Source: an uncultured bacterium
GTDB taxonomy: Bacteria; Bacillota_I; Bacilli_A; RF39; UBA660
Length of the DNA: 16,243 nt
Direction: 5' to 3'
NCBI GenBank assembly: GCA_900314225.1
Contig: OMUM01000097.1
Location: 1-16,243 of the forward strand
Shown piece after piece: positions 6,794 to 12,898 of the stretch. The first letter of the stretch is position 1. Each line of letters begins with the position of its first letter. The notes below the pieces were generated by a model, which ran no database searches, was not told the DNA's origin, and saw only the letters and a list, made by a program, of their open reading frames with translations. A program made the translations under genes and the position numbers.

Positions 6794-8029
6794 ATGGTAA
6801 GAAGTAGTGAAGTAATGATAGATTTAGATTTATTTAAAAATTATATGGATAGTTATGATGAAGCTATTAATGGCTTAGAAGGAAATTGGAGTGGAACATC
6901 ATATAATTCTCTTATTACTAAATTTAAAGAATTTTCATCGGAATATAAGGATACAATCAGTTCTGAAATGGAAGCTTTTGCTAATGCCTGTGATTTGTAT
7001 GAAGAATATAAAATTACTAAAGAAAATCTTAGTATAGCAAAAGCAAATTATAATAGTGCCAGTAGTATTGGAGATGTATCAAAAGCAAATAGTTATTCAT
7101 CTCGAATTAGTGAATATACTACTAATATTAATAATTTAAAATCAAAAATAAATAGTTATTTGGAGATAGCTTCGGTAAGCAAATTATCAGCCAGTTCAAA
7201 CCAAAGCGGCGACATATCTATTTCTCAGTCAGTTATATCTGGAGAAGATAAATATATTAATTTAGATGGAATGGATAGTAATTCTAGAGTTGGCAAGGCT
7301 TATGAGCAATACAAAAATGAATTAAATAATGCTAGTTATGTTTATGTTACAAAAGATATGTTTGCTATAACATATAATGCAGAGGTAGGAGGTAAGACTA
7401 CAGAAGTTACACATATTGTTATAAATGATGGATCACAAATAAATGGTTCACCTGCTAATGGATCTTATGCTAGTGGTTTAGAGAAAACTTCATCGGCTGC
7501 AAAACGTTTAGGAGCAATTTATGCAATTAATGGAAGTCACTTTAACTATTCTGACGGCAGTCAAGATTTGAGAGGGGAAAATCACATCGTAATTTCTAAT
7601 GGAGAAATTAAAACTGATGGTAATTGTGGTGAAAATCAAATGATATTATATAGTGATGGAACTTTAGCCTATGGAACAGGAAAAAGTGCTAGTGAATTAG
7701 TAAAAAATGGGGCTAAATATTCATTTTCATGCCATTCAACCCCTGTTATTGTTAATGGAAATACAAGTACCAGTTATAGAGAAAGTAGGGCATATAAAAG
7801 AACTGTAATTGGAACAACTTCAGCTGGAAATTATTATATAGTTACAGATAAATCAGCAGATAATGTTTTGAGTGATACTGCTGAATATTTAAAAAGCTTA
7901 GGTTGTAACAATGCTTGGAGTCTTGATCAAGGTGGTAGTGTTACTTTGGCAAGAGAAGGTAAAGTCATTAACAATCCAAGTGACGAAAGTGGAGAAAGAG
8001 CAATTGGTGATGTATTATACTTCACATAA
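6794..8029 (+). CDS. WXG100 domain fused to phosphodiester glycosidase (NAGPA) domain
   Basis: A 411-residue protein in two parts. Residues 1 to about 125 are helical and WXG100/ESX-like, with the W-x-G turn at Trp32-Ser33-Gly34 and a following coiled coil. From about 180 the chain matches the phosphodiester glycosidase family (the catalytic fold of NAGPA, the mannose-6-phosphate uncovering enzyme): AINGSHFNY (244-252), RTVIG (336-340), SLDQGGS (376-382, where most members have LDGGGS) and RAIGDVLYF at the end. There is no signal peptide. An N-terminal WXG100 module normally targets proteins to the type VII secretion system, so the enzyme is probably exported and acts on a cell-envelope or competitor glycan phosphodiester; the substrate is unknown. 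GGAGG (6783-6787) supports the start. It heads a run of four similarly oriented genes. Confidence 0.82.
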   Translation: MVRSSEVMIDLDLFKNYMDSYDEAINGLEGNWSGTSYNSLITKFKEFSSEYKDTISSEMEAFANACDLYEEYKITKENLSIAKANYNSASSIGDVSKANSYSSRISEYTTNINNLKSKINSYLEIASVSKLSASSNQSGDISISQSVISGEDKYINLDGMDSNSRVGKAYEQYKNELNNASYVYVTKDMFAITYNAEVGGKTTEVTHIVINDGSQINGSPANGSYASGLEKTSSAAKRLGAIYAINGSHFNYSDGSQDLRGENHIVISNGEIKTDGNCGENQMILYSDGTLAYGTGKSASELVKNGAKYSFSCHSTPVIVNGNTSTSYRESRAYKRTVIGTTSAGNYYIVTDKSADNVLSDTAEYLKSLGCNNAWSLDQGGSVTLAREGKVINNPSDESGERAIGDVLYFT

Positions 8030-8083
8030 AATTTATTTTTAATTAGGGAATTTATATTAATAATTATATAGGAGGAATAAATA

Positions 8084-9391
8084 ATGTTTAAACTAGATAC
8101 AGATGTAGTTATAAATGTTACAGATGCGATTAGTTCGTTAGCTACTAAAATGGCAGATTTAAGTTCCAATGTTTTAGGATATGATACAACTTGTGATGAT
8201 GAATTTGATTTTTCTGAATCTGCAAGTATGATAGCCAAAAATTTGAATGCTTGCTCAACAAAGATTAGTAATACAGCTAATGTATTAAATAATGTTATAT
8301 CATCACATACTGACTTACAGAATAGTTTGAAATTTAACTATACAGGTACAGAAGAATCAGTCAATGATAGTTCAAATGAAAGTAATGGTAATACTTCATA
8401 TTCTGATTTTAATAATTCTAACAGTTACTCAGGAGAATCATCAGGAAATTATAGTGGCGTATATTCATATGTTTCATCAAGTGAACATTCAAGAAGTTCT
8501 AATGGAATAAAAACAAATCTTGCTTCTGTCACTTCGGTAGTTTCATTGACTTCTAATACTAGTGAAATTTCAAATAAAAATAATAATAATGAAAGCATTC
8601 TAAATGCATTAAATACAGAAGCAGGTGTAGGATATACATGTCTTGACAATTCGAAAATAGATGATGATACAAAGAAAATTATAGAAGACAAAGATAAAAT
8701 TAGTAATGATGGTATTTATTCTATGTATGATGGCAAATATCTTATATCGTGTGATAGTTCAATTGGAAAAATTGGTGATATCATTCAATTTACCAAAAAA
8801 GATGGTACTATTATAAAATGTGTTGTTGCAAAAAATAGTTCAAATGACAAAATTAATTTTATACTTAATAAGAATAAGATAACAAATATTAATAAGTCAG
8901 ATTTAAGCAAAACAAATAATTTATGGAAAGATGTTATTTCAGTAAAAAATATTGGCAAGATAGATTTATTCAAATCCACTCCATCTGATATAGCAAATAA
9001 TGTTACTAACTGGGCTTTAAGAAGTACTATTAGTTCTGATAGTTCAATAACTTCATTAGATTCAACTAATTATGTTATAAAGGCCTATGAAAATGCTGGA
9101 GTAAATATTTCAAATACAAATGAAATTAGTTTATCTAATCTAAAAAATTCATTAGAAAAAAATGGTTTTGAATGGGTTTCGGGTAATCTAAATAATAGTA
9201 ATTTAAAAATAGGTGATATTCTTGTTAAAAATAATAATTTTGCAAGCATTTATGTAGGTGAGGGAAAAGCAGCAGGAGTTTTCAGTAATATTTCTAATCC
9301 TAATGAGACATCTAATATTCAATTAAAATCTACAGATGATTATAATTGGGATGGATATTTAAGATATGTTGGAACTCCAACAAATGTATAG
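8084..9391 (+). CDS. ESX-like protein with degenerate NlpC/P60 domain
   Basis: A 435-residue protein in four parts. Residues 1-88 are helical and ESX-like without W-x-G, resembling the small protein at 9707. About 89-180 is a Ser/Asn-rich linker. About 185-300 resembles the beta-barrel module that precedes NlpC/P60 domains in some phage-type hydrolases (DGKYLISCDSSIGKIGD). About 305-431 aligns with phage-type NlpC/P60 amidases through NWAL, YVIKAYENAGV, KNGFEWV, LKIGDIL, IYVGEGK and WDGYLRYVG. The catalytic residues are gone: the DCS cysteine is Ser327 in LDSTNYV, the histidine before the IYVG strand is Phe386, and the third polar position is Gly. It therefore looks like a wall-binding or structural pseudoenzyme. 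No signal peptide is seen; type VII export is inferred from the neighbours. The RBS is AGGAGG, with a 54-base gap from the gene before. Confidence 0.72.
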   Translation: MFKLDTDVVINVTDAISSLATKMADLSSNVLGYDTTCDDEFDFSESASMIAKNLNACSTKISNTANVLNNVISSHTDLQNSLKFNYTGTEESVNDSSNESNGNTSYSDFNNSNSYSGESSGNYSGVYSYVSSSEHSRSSNGIKTNLASVTSVVSLTSNTSEISNKNNNNESILNALNTEAGVGYTCLDNSKIDDDTKKIIEDKDKISNDGIYSMYDGKYLISCDSSIGKIGDIIQFTKKDGTIIKCVVAKNSSNDKINFILNKNKITNINKSDLSKTNNLWKDVISVKNIGKIDLFKSTPSDIANNVTNWALRSTISSDSSITSLDSTNYVIKAYENAGVNISNTNEISLSNLKNSLEKNGFEWVSGNLNNSNLKIGDILVKNNNFASIYVGEGKAAGVFSNISNPNETSNIQLKSTDDYNWDGYLRYVGTPTNV

Positions 9392-9402
9392 GAGGAAAGA
9401 AA

Positions 9403-9690
9403 ATGGCAAAATATGTTTATGATATTGAAACTATGCAAAGTTTAGGTAAAAAATTATCTACAATTTCTCAAAATTTAACGACAGCAGTCAATAACTATGA
9501 TTCAAATATTCAAAATGCTCTATCTAGTTGGACAGGCAATACTAAAAATACTTTTACAAGTAATTGTAGTGCTCAAATATCAAAATCAAATACTTGTACA
9601 AAAAAAATAGAAGAATTTGGTAAATTTATTATAAATGCTTCTAATTCTATTGAGCAATTAGAAGATAATTTATCAAATTTAAATATATAA
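9403..9690 (+). CDS. WXG100 family type VII secretion protein
   Basis: This 95-residue protein has the size and pattern of EsxA/YukE: two amphipathic helices joined by a turn with Trp43-Thr44-Gly45 (SSWTGNTKNTF), and no signal peptide. Such proteins are secreted as helical-hairpin dimers by the ESX/Yuk system and often chaperone or accompany larger LXG/WXG effectors. The start is ATG 9403 because AGGAGG (9390-9395) sits directly upstream and overlaps the stop of the previous gene; earlier in-frame codons lie within that gene. The tight spacing on both sides suggests translational coupling with the large protein before it and the small one after it. Confidence 0.88.
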   Translation: MAKYVYDIETMQSLGKKLSTISQNLTTAVNNYDSNIQNALSSWTGNTKNTFTSNCSAQISKSNTCTKKIEEFGKFIINASNSIEQLEDNLSNLNI

Positions 9691-9706
9691 ATATGGAGGT
9701 AATTAA

Positions 9707-10027
9707 ATGAGTGAATATAATTTTTCAGACTATGGAATATTTGGAGATGCAATTTCACTAACTTCAGAATTAAATTCAACTTTATCTAATGAAAATGACG
9801 CTATAGATGAATGTAAATCAAAATTGAGTGATGAATCTATATTATGTGGTCCCTTAGCCAATGAATGTTCAAATAATATTTCTAAGATTGTTACAGAATT
9901 ATCAAACATTATAAATAATTTTTCAAAATTAAGTTCTAATTTAGAAACAATCGCAACTAATTATAGTAATGGAGATAAAAATGCTTCAATTCAAGTAACA
10001 AGCGTAGATTTTGGTACTAAACTATAA
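9707..10027 (+). CDS. Small ESX-like helical protein lacking W-x-G
   Basis: A 106-residue acidic protein with no signal peptide, predicted to be mostly helical. It lacks the W-x-G turn; between the helices it reads SDESILCGPLANECSNNISKI. The segment resembles the N-terminal region of the protein at 8084 (both have a Phe/Leu-x-Ala-x-x-x-Cys-Ser-x-x-Ile-Ser pattern), so the two are probably related modules. WXG-less partners commonly sit beside WXG100 genes and may form a heterodimer. GGAGG at 9695-9699 supports ATG 9707, 16 bases after the previous stop. It ends the probable operon, with no strong terminator visible. The function is inferred from size, composition and neighbours. Confidence 0.65.
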   Translation: MSEYNFSDYGIFGDAISLTSELNSTLSNENDAIDECKSKLSDESILCGPLANECSNNISKIVTELSNIINNFSKLSSNLETIATNYSNGDKNASIQVTSVDFGTKL

Positions 10028-10048
10028 TAATTGATGATTATCATTAGT

Positions 10049-10077
10049 TTGAATTAAAATTATTATCATGATATATT
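10049..10077 (+). promoter_or_regulatory. Strong-looking promoter ahead of a broken small gene
   Basis: TTGAAT (10049-10054), a 17-base spacer, and TATATT (10072-10077), with TG two bases before the -10. The expected start is near 10084, followed by GAAGGAG (10089-10095) and ATG 10102. Signals for transcription and translation are intact although the reading frame they serve closes after three codons. Confidence 0.55.
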
Positions 10078-10101
10078 ATTTTTATAATGAAGGAGTAAGT
10101 T

Positions 10102-10389
10102 ATGAAAAAATAGTAGCAAAAATATTTTTAATTATTTCATTTTTCTCATAATAATATTATTATAAATGCTGTAAGAAGTTATTTTTTAGGTTTTGAAGTA
10201 GTAATGCTTTTTGGCTTATCCATTTCTAAAAGTTATAAATTTAAAGCAGTTTACAATTATTTGTGGTTTACATTCAGTCCAAAATGTTTAGGAACTTTTA
10301 TTATTTCAATTCTTTTAATTTGTCTAGTTTATCAAATAATTTATTTTAATAAAATGAAAAAAGATCATGAAAATAATGGAAAGAACTAA
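10102..10389 (+). pseudogene. Broken small membrane-protein gene
   Basis: ATG 10102 is preceded by GAAGGAG and a good promoter, but the frame reads MKK then TAG TAG. One extra A in the A6 run at 10105-10110 would give MKKIVAKIFLIISFFS, a hydrophobic N-terminal segment. A second shift near 10149 would join it to the open frame NNIIINAVRSYFLG and on to the 61 codons ending at 10389. That distal part includes a clear membrane helix (GTFIISILLICLVYQIIYF) and a charged tail (KMKKDHENNGK). The reconstruction is about 95 residues with two membrane segments. No family is recognised. Its place directly behind the ESX-like genes suggests a lost accessory membrane component, which is speculation. Sequencing error in the A-run must be considered. 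Confidence 0.5.
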
Positions 10390-10763
10390 AAACTACTATA
10401 TTAAATGAATTAGAAGAAAAAATATAATAATTATAAATTTATGATTATATTAAATGCTGACAAAGCAACTAATAAATAAAATGCAAAGAAAACGCTAAAT
10501 AAAGATATATAGTTTTTAAAGAGAAATATTTTAAAGATAGAGTAATTTAATGTTTTAAATCAAATAAAATAACTTTAGAAATTACCATTTTTTTGAATTG
10601 TATAGCAAAAATTATTGCTAAAATAAATACTATTAACTTTAAAAAATATCTAATATTTTCTATATTTTTGGAGAAAAAATAAAATAATAGATATCATTAA
10701 TATAATGATTATTTTGGTCTATAGGCAAATTAGAAAATATAATTGTTTATTTAGAAATTAGAC
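10390..10763. other. Intergenic stretch with no supported gene
   Basis: About 370 bases of A+T-rich sequence between the broken membrane gene and the diguanylate cyclase remnant. It contains a small hairpin (TAGCAA 10603-10608 with TTGCTA 10615-10620) without an adjoining T-run. A minus-strand open stretch of about 46 codons (roughly 10550-10690) reads hydrophobic and has no start or ribosome site. I see no RNA gene, no conserved motif and no repeat array. It may be decayed coding sequence. Confidence 0.4.
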
Positions 10764-10787
10764 TAACTTCATTTCATTATGAAGTTA
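10764..10787 (-). terminator. Hairpin at the 3' end of the diguanylate cyclase remnant
   Basis: A perfect 9-bp stem, TAACTTCAT (10764-10772) with ATGAAGTTA (10779-10787), and a 6-base loop. It overlaps the stop codon of the minus-strand cyclase frame. On the minus strand the bases after it are only moderately T-rich; on the plus strand it is followed by TTTTCTTCT. It may be a weak or bidirectional terminator. Confidence 0.4.
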
Positions 10788-11709
10788 TTTTCTTCTATCA
10801 AAATGCATCCTTTTATAGTAAGCATTTTTATTATTTGACATATCAATATCTGCTTCTTTAATCATTTCCTTTATATTTATTGGACCAAATTCATTATAAG
10901 AGATACCAAAATTTATATATGAATGTACCTCTCTACCATTTTCATTACCAAGAATTATTTTATAAGCTTCTTCTTGTACCATATTTAACTTTCTTTTAAT
11001 ATCTTCATAAGGACTATTTAGTGATATAATTAAAAATTCATCACCAGACTGATGTATTACATAATCATCTTTAAAATATTTTTCAAGCAAATGAGAAATA
11101 AATTTTATATATTTATCTCCTTGTTCATGACCAAAATTATCGTTTACAAATTTTAATCTAAACATATCACCAAATACTACACAAATTTTTGTTTTATTTT
11201 GATCATTTTTTTGAACCAACTTATTTATATAGGGAATAATAATTTCTATTATATAAACCAGTTACTTTACATCTAAAAGCTCTATTCATTAAATCATTTA
11301 TTAAATTTATATTGTTTATAAAATCCGAATAAATATTTGCATAAATTTTTAATTCTTTATAGTTTATACTTTCACTAGGGTTATAAAAACTAAGTACGTA
11401 GTTAGAATCCTGTGTATTAAATACAATATAGGAAATATTATTTTCTTCATCATCAGTAGTATATCCAAAATTATTTTTAATATTCAATTTAATAATATCA
11501 TTATTATTAAAATTATTTTCTATATCAGAAGAATATTTAATTTTATAATCATTATTTTTTGTTTTAATTGTAATATTTACTTTATCAGCAAGATATTGTT
11601 CACTAAGATATTTTAATGTTTTATTAAGTGAAAAAGCATTTATATCTTCATTAAATATTTTATATATATTTAAAGAAATATCATTTATATCTTGCATATT
11701 ATTTTTCAT
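10785..11709 (-). pseudogene. Frameshifted diguanylate cyclase (GGDEF) gene
   Basis: Two minus-strand frames form one gene. The first (11709-11221) has a sensor-like N-terminus of about 150 residues and ends with the start of a GGDEF domain, VTGLYNRNYYSLYK. The second continues without a gap: NKLVQKND, the metal/substrate segment GDMFRLKFVNDNFGHEQGD, the active-site loop SGDEF (codons at 11048-11034, Ser for the first Gly) and the terminal AD-x-x-M-x-x-x-K-x-AYY block, ending at 10785. Deleting one A in TATAAATAAG (near 11222) fuses them into a protein of about 310 residues that would make cyclic di-GMP. No RxxD inhibitory site precedes SGDEF. The start is ATG 11709 behind GGAGGAG; an upstream ATG at 11730 would overlap that site. 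As read the enzyme is split and inactive unless frameshifting occurs or the base is an error. Confidence 0.8.
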
Positions 11710-11867
11710 TTCTATACTCCTCCAATACATGTATTATAATCTTAATTTAATTTATAATGCCCCAGTAATGGAAGTTATTATAGCATAATAAAAATAAGTT
11801 GTAAAATAAATTAATTAATATTTAATTATTAACTGAAGTTAAAAATAAAAAAGTAATTCTAATAAAT

Positions 11868-11897
11868 AAAAATATGCTTGTTTTAAAGCATATTTTT
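11868..11897 (-). terminator. Bidirectional intrinsic terminator after the acidic-protein remnant
   Basis: A perfect 12-bp stem, AAAAATATGCTT (11868-11879) with AAGCATATTTTT (11886-11897), and a 6-base loop. The A/T ends make it work in both directions. It begins at the stop codon (11898-11896) of the minus-strand remnant, so it most likely belonged to that gene. Confidence 0.75.
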
Positions 11898-12157
11898 ATA
11901 TTGAGTCTTTGTAATAGTAATCATCTTCATTACCATCATATTCAAAGTCTTCAGAATTAGCTAATCCCTTTCTAACTTCTTCTTTTTCAAAATCTTCTAA
12001 ATCAAGAACTGTCATTTTTTCTTCTAATTCTTCTCGAGAATTTTTACTCTTATATTCATTAGAATATTCATATTTATTATTTTTTTATCATTATAACTAT
12101 CATTAAATAAATTTAGATTATCAAAATTATCTTGCCTTTATCATTAAAAAAATTCAT
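11896..12157 (-). pseudogene. Frameshifted small acidic protein gene
   Basis: Starting at ATG 12157-12155, preceded by a modest AAGGA, the minus strand reads MNFFNDKGK. After a 1-base shift it continues DNFDNLNLFNDSYNDKK, and after a second shift at the 7-base homopolymer 12080-12086 it continues NKYEYSNEYKSKNSREELEEK, then MTVLDLEDFEKEEVRKG and an acidic Asp/Tyr-rich tail ending YYYKDSI at 11896. Adding one base at each point gives 87 residues. The composition is strongly acidic and probably unstructured. A strong terminator follows the stop exactly, which supports a former gene. The last block alone (from MTVLDLED) is an intact 39-codon frame. I do not recognise a function. Confidence 0.55.
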
Positions 12158-12255
12158 ATACTTAAATCCTTATACATATATTTATAATACTATTATAATA
12201 TATTTTACTATTTTTAACATACTAATAAAAACTTATTTTATTTTTCATAAACCTA

Positions 12256-12264
12256 TGATAAAAT
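12256..12264 (+). promoter_or_regulatory. Candidate extended -10 promoter for lemA
   Basis: TG (12256-12257), one base, then TAAAAT (12259-12264); no convincing -35. TAGGAGG (12274-12280) and ATG 12287 follow. The 129 bases from 12158 to 12286 show no other feature. Confidence 0.35.
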
Positions 12265-12286
12265 TATTTTAGATAGGAGGATAAAT

Positions 12287-12835
12287 ATGATTTGGATTAT
12301 TTTATTAGTTGTTATTGTTATATTAGTTGTTTGGATTGCAGGAACTTATAATAATCTAGTAGGAGCTAAAAATAAAGTTACTGATCAATGGAGTCAAATT
12401 GATGTTGTTTTAAAAAGACGTTTTGATTTAATTCCAAATTTAGTTGAAACAGTAAAAGGCTATGCTAAACATGAAAGTGAAACATTAGAATCTGTCATTA
12501 AGGCAAGAAATACCTATACTTCAGCAAAAAGTAATGATGATAAGTTAAAAGCTGACAATGAGTTGGCATCTGGATTAACAAAATTATTTGCTTTAGCTGA
12601 GTCTTACCCAGATTTGAAAGCTAATGAAAATTTTAATAATCTACAAAAAGAATTAACAGAAACAGAAGATAAAATTCAATATGCTAGACAATTTTATAAT
12701 GATACAGCTTTAAAATATAATAATTTATGTCAACAATTTCCATCTGTAATAATTGCTAATATGTTCCACTTTGAAAAAGTAGAATTCTTTAAAGCAACTG
12801 ATGCAGAAAAAGAAAATGTTCATGTAAAATTTTAA
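12287..12835 (+). CDS. lemA: LemA family membrane protein
   Basis: This 182-residue protein has one N-terminal membrane helix (about residues 2-19, IWIILLVVIVILVVW) and a long helical-bundle domain on the other side. Family hallmarks are YNNLVGAKNKVTDQWSQIDVVLKRRFDLIPNLVETVKGYAKHE (written in overlapping blocks as YNNLV, QWSQIDV, RRFDLIPNL and VKGYAKHE), ALAESYPDLKA, and near the end YNNLCQQFPS and a FEKVEFF block. The length is typical. The biochemical role of LemA is not settled; it recurs beside DUF2207/YciQ-like or TPM-domain proteins in envelope-related operons, and a DUF2207 gene follows here. TAGGAGG at 12274-12280 sets the start. The stop codon overlaps the stem of the terminator that follows. 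Confidence 0.92.
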   Translation: MIWIILLVVIVILVVWIAGTYNNLVGAKNKVTDQWSQIDVVLKRRFDLIPNLVETVKGYAKHESETLESVIKARNTYTSAKSNDDKLKADNELASGLTKLFALAESYPDLKANENFNNLQKELTETEDKIQYARQFYNDTALKYNNLCQQFPSVIIANMFHFEKVEFFKATDAEKENVHVKF

Positions 12836-12865
12836 AAAAGATTTAATTTTTATTAAATCTTTTTT
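12834..12865 (+). terminator. Terminator or attenuator between lemA and the DUF2207 gene
   Basis: A perfect 14-bp stem: A6 plus GATTTAAT (12834-12847) with ATTAAATC plus T6 (12852-12865), loop TTTT. It begins within the lemA stop codon. The next gene starts 33 bases beyond with no convincing promoter of its own, so partial read-through may set a lower level for the second gene. Confidence 0.75.
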
Positions 12866-12898
12866 AATTTTATGATAATATAATTATAGAGGTAGAGT

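Noticed and set aside
10550..10690. Hydrophobic minus-strand frame of about 46 codons in the gap before the cyclase remnant
   Set aside because: It has no start codon context or ribosome site. Hydrophobic translations are expected by chance from A/T-rich DNA, so it is mentioned only in the intergenic entry.
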